Shown here in pieces: positions 1-5,738 of a stretch of 8,056 nucleotides of DNA (the stretch's first letter is position 1; the number at the start of each line of letters is the position of its first letter). The notes below the pieces were generated by a model. That model made no database searches, was not told the DNA's origin, and saw only the letters and a program-made list of their open reading frames with translations. The DNA comes from Candidatus Iainarchaeum sp. (GTDB lineage: Archaea > Iainarchaeota > Iainarchaeia > Iainarchaeales > GW2011-AR10): assembly GCA_016186855.1 (NCBI GenBank), contig JACPKT010000106.1, positions 1 through 8,056 of the forward strand. Reading direction: 5' to 3'. The position numbers were made by a program, and so were the translations under genes.

Positions 1-162
1 TTGTGGGCGTGGAATGCCTGCTTGCATTAATTGTTGTTCTGTTACTTTTCCACGAAAGAATGCATTAATTAAATCTGCTTTTTTGCTGGGTTTTGCTCGG
101 TTTCCCGTGATTGCGATGTCTCTTAACTGTCGTCTTTTTGGTTTTATTGTCGCTGTTTTCAT
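1..162 (-). CDS. Small basic HTH-like protein, copy 1 (partial, C-terminus off the left edge)
   Basis: The frame opens with ATG at 160-162 and stays open for 54 codons to the window edge. The product is very basic. Residues 29-54 (KADLINAFFRGKVTEQQLMQ, then AGIPRPQ) look like a helix-turn-helix with a 'G-K-V-T-E' turn; this is pattern recognition, not a named family. It differs from the second copy (start 5997) at four residues only: A5T, R6I, G10R and Q22R, while two further base changes are silent. A TATA-like box at 188-197 lies about 30 nt upstream of the ATG and no Shine-Dalgarno is visible, so the mRNA may be leaderless or nearly so. It is divergent from the regulator at 298. The function is unknown; a DNA-binding role is inferred from the basic charge and the HTH look. 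The presence of two copies, both with an intact promoter, argues that it is a real gene. Confidence 0.7.
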   Translation of the reverse strand, partial: MKTATIKPKRRQLRDIAITGNRAKPSKKADLINAFFRGKVTEQQLMQAGIPRPQ

Positions 163-187
163 GCCTGTTTAAAGTAATTGGGTTTCT

Positions 188-197
188 ATTATTTAAT
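188..197 (-). promoter_or_regulatory. TATA-like box for HTH-like gene copy 1
   Basis: The minus-strand sequence ATTAAATAAT is centred about 30 nt upstream of the ATG at 162. The same 10-mer stands at the same distance in the second repeat copy although the flanking bases have diverged, which suggests it is conserved for function. The spacing fits an archaeal TATA box feeding a leaderless or very short-leader transcript. Confidence 0.55.
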
Positions 198-284
198 GGT
201 TTCTGGCCATTTTTTTTCTCCAACTTAAATCCTCATGGAAGGCAAAACTGGAAATCATGGAAAAAGGCATTTTTTGAAAATTAC

Positions 285-290
285 AGGAGG
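285..290 (+). promoter_or_regulatory. Strong Shine-Dalgarno that sets the start at 298
   Basis: AGGAGG ends 7 nt before the ATG at 298-300. It favours this start over an in-frame ATG at 235, which has no such site and would add 21 residues of low-complexity sequence. It is the only clear Shine-Dalgarno seen in the window. A TATA-like ACTTAAAT lies at about 223-230, which would give a leader of roughly 45 nt. Confidence 0.8.
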
Positions 291-297
291 TTTTGAA

Positions 298-663
298 ATG
301 AAAAAAGAAAATGTTCTGGTAATAAAAATTGGAGAAGACCAGGTTAATGACCTGCAGAAACTCAAGAACCCAAAAAACGTTGCAAAGTTTCCAGACAACG
401 TGGTTTATTTTAAGAGTTACGGGCAGCTTGCATCAGTTTTCTCGGAAAAAAAAGTGGAGCTGCTTGACCGCCTGGCTGAACTGACAGGGCAGACAGTGAC
501 AAAACTTGCACTGGATTTGGGAAGAAAAAAAGAGGCAATTAGCAGGGATTTGCACGAGCTTGACAGCCTGGGATTTATTGAAATGATAAAAGATGGAAAC
601 AGGGTTTACCCAAAACTGCAGTATCAGGCAATCCAGATAAGCTTAAGGAAAAAGAAAAATTAG
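298..663 (+). CDS. HVO_A0114-type winged-helix transcriptional regulator, possible orphan antitoxin
   Basis: The 121-residue protein has a short N-terminal segment (residues 1-45) and a winged helix at about 48-106. The pattern there is characteristic of the HVO_A0114/COG4190 family: F-S at 48-49, 'ELLDRLAEL' as helix 1, 'TVTKLALDLGRKKEAISRDL' as helices 2-3, 'LDSLGFIEM' and a wing ending at VYPK. It would bind DNA in the cytoplasm. In archaea and bacteria members of this family often lie next to a small toxin gene of the DUF6516 (TumE-like) type and act as its antitoxin. No such partner is visible: upstream is the divergent repeated HTH-like gene and downstream a convergent gene (35-nt gap). 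It is therefore a lone regulator or an antitoxin that has lost its partner. The start at 298 is chosen on the AGGAGG at 285-290. Confidence 0.85.
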   Translation: MKKENVLVIKIGEDQVNDLQKLKNPKNVAKFPDNVVYFKSYGQLASVFSEKKVELLDRLAELTGQTVTKLALDLGRKKEAISRDLHELDSLGFIEMIKDGNRVYPKLQYQAIQISLRKKKN

Positions 664-698
664 TGAAACAATTTGATTGGCGAAAAGGCGTAAAGTCT

Positions 699-2351
699 TC
701 AGGGGCACCTCAGTTTTGAGAGTTCTTTTGTGAACACTTTTTCGTTTTCGGTGTAGTCTATTGGGCACTCAATTATTGCTGGCCCTTTTTGCTTAAAGCC
801 TTTTTGGAGGAATTTTAGCAGGTCGCCTGCTTTTTTCACACGATACCCTGCGGCTCCGTAAGCCTGTGCGTATTTTGCAAAGTCTGGGTTAGAGTAGTCC
901 ATTCCAAAGCGCTTGAATTTCATTTCTTTTTGTTTCCATTTGATGAACCCGTATGCGTTGTCGTTTAAAATTAAAACAACGATGTTTAGTTTCAGCCGCA
1001 CTGCGGTTTCAAGTTCTTGCGAGTTCATCAAAAACCCGCCGTCGCCGACCATTGCCAAAACCTTTTTTTTTGGGTGAACAAGTTTTGCTGCTATTGCGCT
1101 TGGGAGGCCGGCGCCCATTGAGGCAAGCGCGTTGTCCAAGAGTACAGTGTTTGGGTTGAATGCAGGGTAAAGTCGTGAAACCCAGAGCTTGTATATTCCG
1201 TTGTCAAGCACGAGTATGTCGTCGCGCCCCAAAAACTTTCTTGCGTCAAATACTATTCGCTGTGGTTTGAGTGGGAAAGAATTGCTTTGGCTTTTTTCCT
1301 GGAATTTTTTTTCCAAAAATTTGCGGAGTTTTTTGTAATAGGAAAAGTCAAAATTTTTTTTCTCGTCGGATAGCCAGCTTGTGAGCTGCCAGAGCGTGTG
1401 CGAAATGTCGCCGACAATTTCGAGTGTGGGCGTGTAAAAAATTTCAGTTTCCGCCGGCCGAAAATCAATGTGGATGATTGTTTTGTTTCTGTGCTTGTTC
1501 CAGATGCTTGGCGGGTATTCTGCCAAATCGTAGCCTATTGCAATTATCACGTCTGCTTTGTCAATTGCACAGTGCACGTAATCTTGTCTGTGGAGTCCGA
1601 TTGCAAAAAGAGAGTGCTCGTCGTCATCCGGAAAAATTCCTTTTCCCATTTGAGTGTGTGTCACAAAAATTCCCGTGGATTTTACGAAATTGACGAGCTG
1701 TTTTGAAATCATTTTCCGGTTTCCGCCGCTTGAAAGAATTATCAGAGGGTTTTTTGCTTTTTTTAAAATTTCAACTGCCATTTCAATTGCCTTGGGGTCA
1801 GGAGCCGGTCTTCTTGCTTTGACCGGGGTGAAAATTTTTGCAAAGCTTTTCGGAACAATTTCCTGTGCCACGTCTTCGGGCAGTTCTATGTGAACTGCTC
1901 CGGGCTTTTCTTCTTCAGCTGTCTTGAACGCCTGCCTGACTACTGCTGGAATGTTTCGCGGGTCATAAATAGATGCCGCAATTTTTGTTATGGGTTTCAT
2001 TGTGCTTACAACGTCTATTAACTGGAATTTTGCCTGCCAGTTTTCCCGCACATTTTTTTGCCCAGTTATTGCAACAAGTGGCATGCCGCCCAAGTGCGCT
2101 TGTGCAATGCCGGTTACCATGTTTAGTGCTCCTGGGCCCAAAGTTGAAAGGCAGACACCGGCCTTTCCTGTTAGCCTTCCATAAGTTCCTGCCATGAATG
2201 CCGCCGCCTGCTCGTGGCGGGTGATTATTAGTTTTATTTTAGACTTTCTTATGGATTCAATCAGGTCAAGGTTTTCTTCCCCGGGAAGTGCAAACACATA
2301 TTTTACTCCCTCGCTTTCAAGGCATTTTACAAAAAAGTCTGATGCTTTCAC
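699..2351 (-). CDS. ThDP-dependent enzyme of the acetolactate synthase family; candidate 2-oxoglutarate decarboxylase
   Basis: The 550-residue length is normal for the family. The N-terminal pyrimidine-binding domain (about 1-170) has 'GVKYVFALPGEENLD' and the activating glutamate E47 in TRHEQAAAFMAG. The central domain spans about 185-325. The C-terminal pyrophosphate-binding domain (about 365-535) has GDGGF at 436-440 and NDNAYGF at 463-469, the metal/ThDP motif. The central 'IGYDLAEYPPSIWN' (272-285) resembles AlsS-type enzymes rather than FAD-binding anabolic AHAS. Known reactions of the family include pyruvate to acetolactate. However, the gene overlaps a succinate-semialdehyde dehydrogenase-type gene by 4 nt (ATGA), and no small regulatory IlvN-like subunit is present. 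In Synechococcus sp. PCC 7002 such a pair, first annotated the same way, is 2-oxoglutarate decarboxylase plus SSADH. I infer the same possibility here; family membership is near certain, the substrate is not. It is probably translationally coupled to the upstream dehydrogenase. Confidence 0.95.
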   Translation of the reverse strand: MKASDFFVKCLESEGVKYVFALPGEENLDLIESIRKSKIKLIITRHEQAAAFMAGTYGRLTGKAGVCLSTLGPGALNMVTGIAQAHLGGMPLVAITGQKNVRENWQAKFQLIDVVSTMKPITKIAASIYDPRNIPAVVRQAFKTAEEEKPGAVHIELPEDVAQEIVPKSFAKIFTPVKARRPAPDPKAIEMAVEILKKAKNPLIILSSGGNRKMISKQLVNFVKSTGIFVTHTQMGKGIFPDDDEHSLFAIGLHRQDYVHCAIDKADVIIAIGYDLAEYPPSIWNKHRNKTIIHIDFRPAETEIFYTPTLEIVGDISHTLWQLTSWLSDEKKNFDFSYYKKLRKFLEKKFQEKSQSNSFPLKPQRIVFDARKFLGRDDILVLDNGIYKLWVSRLYPAFNPNTVLLDNALASMGAGLPSAIAAKLVHPKKKVLAMVGDGGFLMNSQELETAVRLKLNIVVLILNDNAYGFIKWKQKEMKFKRFGMDYSNPDFAKYAQAYGAAGYRVKKAGDLLKFLQKGFKQKGPAIIECPIDYTENEKVFTKELSKLRCP

Positions 2352-3712
2352 TGCACCACCATTGTTTTAATGTTCACAAACTCCCGTATTCCATGCACTC
2401 CAAGCTCTCTTCCAAACCCCGACAACTTAACCCCGCCAAATGGAAGGCGCGGGTCAGAGGCAACTGTTTTGTTTACAAAAACCGCGCCAGCGTCAATCAT
2501 TGGTGCAAGTTTTTGTGCACGTTCTTCATTTCTGCACCAGATTGATGCTCCAAGGCCGTATTCTGACAAATTTGCAAGCCTTACTGCGTCCAAATCGTCT
2601 TTTGCCCTGATTACTGCTGCAAGTGGCCCGAAAGTTTCTTCGAAAAAAGCCGGCATTTTTTCCGAAACGTTTCCCAAAACCGTGGGCTCAAAAAAGAAAC
2701 CTGTTTTTCCAATTCTTTTTCCGCCAGTTAAAATTTTTGCCCCCATTTTTACCGAGCCATTCAATTGTGCTTCCAGTGCGTCCATTAGGTCAGACCTTGC
2801 AAGCGGCCCCACCTGTGTTTTTGGGTCAAGCGGATCGCCCACAACAAGTGAGCCCATTTTTTGCGCGAATTCGTTTTCAAATTCCCCGGCAACATTTTTG
2901 TGCACAATGAACCGCTTTGCCGCAATGCAGCTTTGGCCGGAATTTACTATTCTTCCCTGCACAGCAAAGCCGCTGCAGGTTTTCACGTCCACGTCGTCAA
3001 GCACTATGAATGGGTCGCTTCCGCCAAGCTCTAAAACGCATTTTTTCACGTTTTTTCCTGCAAGCTCCGCGATTTTTGAGCCTGCCTGCGTGCTGCCTGT
3101 GACAGTTACTGCAGAAATTTTTTTTGACTCAATCAGCTTTGAAGCAGTGGCTGAATCAATCAATAGGGTTTTGAAAACATTTTCCGGAAAGCCCGCCTCA
3201 CGAAAAACTTTTTCTATTGCAAGGGCGCTTGCGGGGACATTGCTTGCGTGCTTGAGCACTCCTGCGTTTCCTGCCATTAGTGTCGGGGCTGCAAAGCGGA
3301 AAACCTGCCAGAAGGGAAAATTCCACGGCATTATCGCAAAAACTATTCCAAGTGGCTCGTAGGTTACAAAGGATTTTTTTGCCTCGGTTTTGATTTCTTC
3401 CTGTGCCAAAAATTTCTCCGCGTTTTCTGCAAAGAATTCGCACGCGAAAGCGCATTTTTCAACCTCTGCAAGCGCCTGCGTTATGGGCTTTCCCATTTCC
3501 TTTGTCATTGTCTGCGCGAATTCTTCTCTTTTTTTGCGGAGCACCAGTGCAACACTTTTCATCAATTTTTTGCGCTCGGAAAAATCTGTTTTTTTCCACT
3601 CTTTTTGCGCACCAGCAGTTCTGTCTATTTCTTTTAAGCACTGTTCAAAAGAATGGCCTTCAAAAGAAAACTCTGTTTTTTCAGTGGCTGGATTAATTGA
3701 AGCAAATTTCAC
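2348..3712 (-). CDS. Succinate-semialdehyde dehydrogenase-type aldehyde dehydrogenase (NAD(P)+)
   Basis: This is a soluble aldehyde dehydrogenase oxidising an aldehyde to its acid with NAD(P)+. The core motifs are present (numbered from the GTG start): N131 in MPWNFPFWQ, K154 in VLKHASN, the G-S-T-x-x-G nucleotide loop near 206, the general base E228 in LELGGSDPF, the nucleophile C262 in NSGQSCIAAKRF, and EETFGP near 358. The loop and LELGGSDPF contexts are those of GabD1-like succinate-semialdehyde dehydrogenases. An ATG at 3811 would give 487 residues, but its first 33 are not family-like and the canonical 'ASINPATE' begins right after the GTG at 3712. That GTG gives 454 residues, the usual family length. 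It also places a TTTAAAA box about 36 nt upstream. An ATG at 3745 is the other option. The stop overlaps the start of the ThDP enzyme, so the two are likely one operon. If that enzyme makes succinate semialdehyde, this one would convert it to succinate. Confidence 0.93.
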   Translation of the reverse strand: MKFASINPATEKTEFSFEGHSFEQCLKEIDRTAGAQKEWKKTDFSERKKLMKSVALVLRKKREEFAQTMTKEMGKPITQALAEVEKCAFACEFFAENAEKFLAQEEIKTEAKKSFVTYEPLGIVFAIMPWNFPFWQVFRFAAPTLMAGNAGVLKHASNVPASALAIEKVFREAGFPENVFKTLLIDSATASKLIESKKISAVTVTGSTQAGSKIAELAGKNVKKCVLELGGSDPFIVLDDVDVKTCSGFAVQGRIVNSGQSCIAAKRFIVHKNVAGEFENEFAQKMGSLVVGDPLDPKTQVGPLARSDLMDALEAQLNGSVKMGAKILTGGKRIGKTGFFFEPTVLGNVSEKMPAFFEETFGPLAAVIRAKDDLDAVRLANLSEYGLGASIWCRNEERAQKLAPMIDAGAVFVNKTVASDPRLPFGGVKLSGFGRELGVHGIREFVNIKTMVVQ

Positions 3713-3744
3713 GCAAAACCCATAAAAAATCTGCCGAAAAACCA

Positions 3745-3751
3745 TTTTAAA
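3745..3751 (-). promoter_or_regulatory. Possible TATA box for the dehydrogenase/ThDP-enzyme operon
   Basis: TTTAAAA on the minus strand is centred about 36 nt before the proposed GTG start at 3712, close to the spacing of the other TATA-like boxes here. The sequence is simple and could be chance, and the operon might instead be read from the toxin-antitoxin-like genes upstream. Confidence 0.3.
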
Positions 3752-3844
3752 CTGCTCTTTGCAGAAATGAACAACGTTTTTTAAGTGTTTCAATTTCTGT
3801 TTCTGTTGCATTTTTGGTTAAAATTGTTAAATTTTTGTAACACT

Positions 3845-4186
3845 TTAGAAACTTCCTGGAAAACTTAAATTTTTTTTGGGGGGGGGTTTAGTCAACTTGG
3901 TTTTTATAGGAATTGTTTTTTTCTTGAAGTCTTTTGGCAATAATTGCGAGAAAATCATGCCGTCAGAAAAAATGTCAACTCGAAAGCCGGGTTTGAGCTC
4001 GTCAAGCACGTTTCTCAAAATTTTTTCTTCTTGTCCTGAAACTTCAAAATCAATGTCAATAGTTGAAGTCTTCAAGTTCAATAATGTCATTGCGGTGCCG
4101 CCAACCGCAGTTATTGTTATTTTTTGTGGCAAAATTTTGTCTACTTCTTCCAAAAACTCTAACAAGCGCTTGTTTTCAAATGGCAT
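3845..4186 (-). CDS. AbiEii/DUF6036-like nucleotidyltransferase, C-terminally truncated
   Basis: The 113-residue protein carries the minimal nucleotidyltransferase core: 'TAVGGTAMTLL' (GG at 29-30), 'STIDIDFEV' with D44 and D46 as the metal-binding pair, and 'FRVDIF' with D71 as a likely third acid. Family members of this kind are typically some 160-200 residues and go on after the 'K-x-K' strand to a conserved 'PEDI...K' segment. Here the frame instead runs through nine C and eight A residues (G9/T8 on the plus strand at 3870-3886), reads KLTKPPPKKNLSFPGSF and stops. The C-terminal part is therefore missing or out of frame. The ATG overlaps the end of the winged-helix gene by 11 nt, the arrangement of a toxin-antitoxin operon in which the second gene would be the NTP-transferring toxin. 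Whether this short form is active is unknown. It may be a decayed toxin. Confidence 0.8.
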   Translation of the reverse strand: MPFENKRLLEFLEEVDKILPQKITITAVGGTAMTLLNLKTSTIDIDFEVSGQEEKILRNVLDELKPGFRVDIFSDGMIFSQLLPKDFKKKTIPIKTKLTKPPPKKNLSFPGSF

Positions 4187-5339
4187 TGTAAAGCCTCATT
4201 TTTTCCTTAATCGCCTTTGCATCAGCCTTTTTTGGCTTAATTTTAAGTACTTTCAGTACTTTTAATGCATATTCAGTTTCTTTGTTTGGCAAAATTTTCT
4301 GCAATTCTTCAAGCAGACCCATAAGTTTTTCAAGCTGACCGTGTTTTTGACATAAATAAATCAACAAGTTATAGCTTGGCGTTCTTTGGGTTTTTTTGTT
4401 TAGAGATTTTGCAAGCAATACTGGAATTGCCTCAATTTTGCGTGAATTTCCTTTCAATAAAATTGAAGTAATTATGGTTTCTAAACATATTTGGGTTCCT
4501 TCTTTAATTTGACTTCCAAACTCAGTATAGCCAAATCTTGCTAAATTATACGTCAAATCATTTTCGTTAATCTCCTGCGGTTTAATTTCTTCTGACAATG
4601 TTTTCAGTTCAAGGCCTTGCATGTAGATTTGCTTTAACGCAAGCCAAAAATAATTTGCCCCATAAATACACATTTTATCTGCGAGTATTTCCCGCAAAGC
4701 GTTTGTTTCTTTTGATTTAATTAAATCAAAAAATTCTTTTTCCTTTAAAATCAAATAATTAATTTTTATTGAATTGTTTGTTCGAATGTTTTGAAGTTTT
4801 TCTATAGCTTTTATTATCGAGTGAATATTTAAAATGTATTCTAATAATTGTTGGTCTAATTTTTGTCCTTTAAATTCTTCGATTTCGATTTTATCCCCAG
4901 AACCTCTTGTTTCAGTATAAGGAAGTGCATTAACTATGATTAGCATTTCTGCTTTGTTTAATTTTGCGTTATTTTCTGGTTTAATTAAGCAAATATACTG
5001 AATGGCAGAAAATTGAAAGGCAAACTGTTCAATTTCTCCAATAAATTTCTGCAATTCGATTCTTTTTTCTCGAAAACCTCTTTTTTTTATTTCATCCATT
5101 TCGGTCAAGTAACTTGTTAAATCATCATTAAAGAAATCAAAGCTCGCAATGGATGACTTGCCAATGTTCATTAGTTTGATTATTTTTTGTTCATTTAATG
5201 CTTGTATTTTGTCATAAATGTTCTTGTAATATGCAGTTCCAGAAAAGGCAGTAATTTTATTAGTCAGTTCATTAATCGAAAGCGCTTTGCCTAACTCCCT
5301 ACTTAATGCATCTAAAATCCTAAAGGTGGTTTCATCCAT
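4176..5339 (-). CDS. Winged-helix protein with a degenerate nucleotidyltransferase-like region; antitoxin/regulator candidate
   Basis: The protein has 387 residues. The N-terminus (about 4-65) reads as a winged helix ('TFRILDALSRELGKALSINE' then 'YKNIYDKIQALNEQKIIKLM'). Residues 85-140 run from a helix into 'IQYICLIKPENNAKLNKAEM' and LIIVNALPY. This spacing resembles the 'FGSxAKG...DIDLLII' strand-turn of archaeal HTH-nucleotidyltransferases, but the GS and both Asp residues are absent, so any such domain would be catalytically dead. 'INYLILKEKEFFDLIKSK' with 'CIYGANYFW' (193-232) matches the segment that follows the NTase domain in such proteins, in my recollection. The remainder is helical, including a PSYNLLIYLCQKHG segment near 321. 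The start is ATG with no Shine-Dalgarno, and tandem inverted repeats cover its promoter. It overlaps the downstream nucleotidyltransferase by 11 nt. The gene looks AT-richer than the metabolic pair beside it, consistent with transfer. An AbiEi-like antitoxin and autorepressor is inferred; family assignment is not secure. Confidence 0.8.
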   Translation of the reverse strand: MDETTFRILDALSRELGKALSINELTNKITAFSGTAYYKNIYDKIQALNEQKIIKLMNIGKSSIASFDFFNDDLTSYLTEMDEIKKRGFREKRIELQKFIGEIEQFAFQFSAIQYICLIKPENNAKLNKAEMLIIVNALPYTETRGSGDKIEIEEFKGQKLDQQLLEYILNIHSIIKAIEKLQNIRTNNSIKINYLILKEKEFFDLIKSKETNALREILADKMCIYGANYFWLALKQIYMQGLELKTLSEEIKPQEINENDLTYNLARFGYTEFGSQIKEGTQICLETIITSILLKGNSRKIEAIPVLLAKSLNKKTQRTPSYNLLIYLCQKHGQLEKLMGLLEELQKILPNKETEYALKVLKVLKIKPKKADAKAIKEKMRLYNAI

Positions 5340-5350
5340 AAAATAACACT

Positions 5351-5390
5351 TATAGTAATTTTACTATAATAATATAGTATTTAAACTATA
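5351..5390. promoter_or_regulatory. Tandem operator: two identical inverted repeats
   Basis: TATAGT-N6-ACTATA occurs twice, at 5351-5368 and 5373-5390, with centres 22 bp apart (about two helical turns). The four half-sites alternate at 12, 10 and 12 bp. In the first copy the arms extend to TATAGTAA/TTACTATA. The pair starts 12 bp upstream of the ATG of the winged-helix gene and straddles its TATA-like element. A repressor bound here would block transcription of the toxin-antitoxin-like pair. The obvious candidate is the encoded winged-helix protein itself. This is AT-rich DNA, but two exact copies of a 6+6 palindrome with identical spacing are unlikely by chance. Confidence 0.75.
5364..5377 (-). 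promoter_or_regulatory. TATA-like element of the toxin-antitoxin-like operon
   Basis: On the minus strand CTATATTATTATAG sits between the two inverted repeats and shares their inner half-sites. Its centre is about 31 nt upstream of the ATG at 5339, the same distance as at both copies of the repeated HTH-like gene. The exact box cannot be fixed because the whole stretch is A/T. Confidence 0.45.
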
Positions 5391-5391
5391 T

Positions 5392-5420
5392 TTAAGCTTT
5401 TTGCTGGTGTTGTGCCATCT
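5392..5420 (-). repeat. Decayed copy of the 3' end of the cysteine-rich lipoprotein gene
   Basis: This segment matches 5502-5530 at 22 of 29 bases in the same orientation. On the minus strand both read AGATGG-AC-ACA-CA-CAA and end in AGC(T)TAA. The second copy encodes the protein's DGTTSTSS tail and stop. A TGCA just before the shared block recalls the last cysteine codon of the intact copy, but the CTCCC-containing stretch between is absent and the frame does not continue upstream. It looks like the relic of a small duplication. The stretch between the two copies (5421-5501) holds nothing else I can identify. Confidence 0.45.
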
Positions 5421-5501
5421 TGCATTTGACTTGGAAAACTTCTGACCGCAATTGCTTAAGGGTTTCGTGAAAGAAGTTGAGTTGCTTTACCAAAAATTAC
5501 C

Positions 5502-5530
5502 TTTAGCTACTTGTTGATGTCGTACCATCT
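5502..5530 (-). repeat. 3'-end segment of the lipoprotein gene, matching 5392-5420
   Basis: This is the in-frame copy of the imperfect direct repeat (22 of 29 bases). It spans the last codons and the TAA stop (5503-5505) of the cysteine-rich reading frame. Confidence 0.45.
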
Positions 5531-5738
5531 GGGAGCGGCGTTTTGCATATTCCGCAGTCTTTTGCGCAGGTAGAGCAGGTTTCTTTGTTGTTGCATTTGA
5601 GGTCGCCGCAGTATTCTTTTTTGCAGGTGCTGGAGCAACCGTCACCGTTGTTTAGTGGTGCACTGTGGAATCATTTGAAACACACCCAAAAGTCAACACC
5701 AGTGAAAAAAGACTCATTACAATAATTGTTTTTTTCAT
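5503..5738 (-). pseudogene. Short cysteine-rich lipoprotein, broken by a -1 frameshift
   Basis: An ATG at 5736-5738 opens MKKTIIVMSLFSLVLTFGC VSN..., a classic lipoprotein signal: two Lys, a hydrophobic stretch and a lipobox-like LTFGC with Cys19. That frame stops at 5652-5654. The neighbouring frame then reads from 5670 to a TAA at 5503-5505 and encodes an eight-cysteine module: NNGDGCSSTCKKEYCGDLKC, followed by a CSTCAKDCGIC-type end and a DGTTSTSS tail. The pattern C-x3-C-x4-C-x4-C-x5-C-x2-C-x3-C-x2-C and the 'CGD..C....C..C..DCG.C' core are those of extracellular cysteine-rich repeats seen in archaeal and bacterial surface proteins. The two frames overlap only in 5655-5670, so a single missing base there would restore a ~77-residue lipoprotein. 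No slippery heptamer is visible, so mutation or a sequencing error is more likely than programmed shifting. No promoter of its own is evident. Confidence 0.7.

Larger units (their letters stand above)
1..206. repeat. Long direct repeat, copy 1 (left end beyond window)
   Basis: This stretch matches 5836-6042 in the same orientation. The first 97 bases are identical and the 162 coding bases differ at only about six positions. Similarity continues through the promoter, with a one-base indel just upstream of the start codon, and fades after about 206. The repeat therefore carries the first 54 codons of a small gene plus its TATA-like element. Its true left end cannot be seen because the window begins inside it. 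Together with copy 2 it brackets about 5.6 kb. Confidence 0.95.

Noticed and set aside
24..70. Repeated GCATTAATT (24-32 and 62-70), possible regulatory direct repeat
   Set aside because: Both lie inside the coding part of the HTH-like gene and encode different residues in different frames; chance in AT-rich coding DNA is the simpler view.
111..296. A 61-residue hydrophobic frame on the plus strand
   Set aside because: It runs antisense through the repeated HTH-like gene and its promoter; the hydrophobicity comes from T-rich DNA read in sense.
235..297. Longer start (ATG at 235) for the winged-helix regulator
   Set aside because: The added residues are not family-like, and AGGAGG at 285-290 is placed for the ATG at 298.
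2370..3362. A 330-codon open frame antisense to the aldehyde dehydrogenase
   Set aside because: It is a long shadow in the opposite strand of a clear enzyme gene, with Ser/Pro/Phe-rich content and no recognisable motif.
3713..3811. N-terminal extension of the aldehyde dehydrogenase from ATG 3811
   Set aside because: The first 33 residues have no counterpart in the family, while GTG 3712 gives the canonical start and length; 3745 remains possible.
3876..4265. Plus-strand frame over the nucleotidyltransferase
   Set aside because: It is antisense to the gene carrying intact GG and DxD motifs and has no motif or promoter of its own.
5655..5670. Programmed -1 frameshift in the lipoprotein
   Set aside because: No slippery heptamer or clear downstream structure is visible; mutation or sequencing error is more likely, so it is called a pseudogene.
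5543..5725. Plus-strand 60-residue frame
   Set aside because: It is antisense to the cysteine-rich lipoprotein frame, which has a far more specific pattern.
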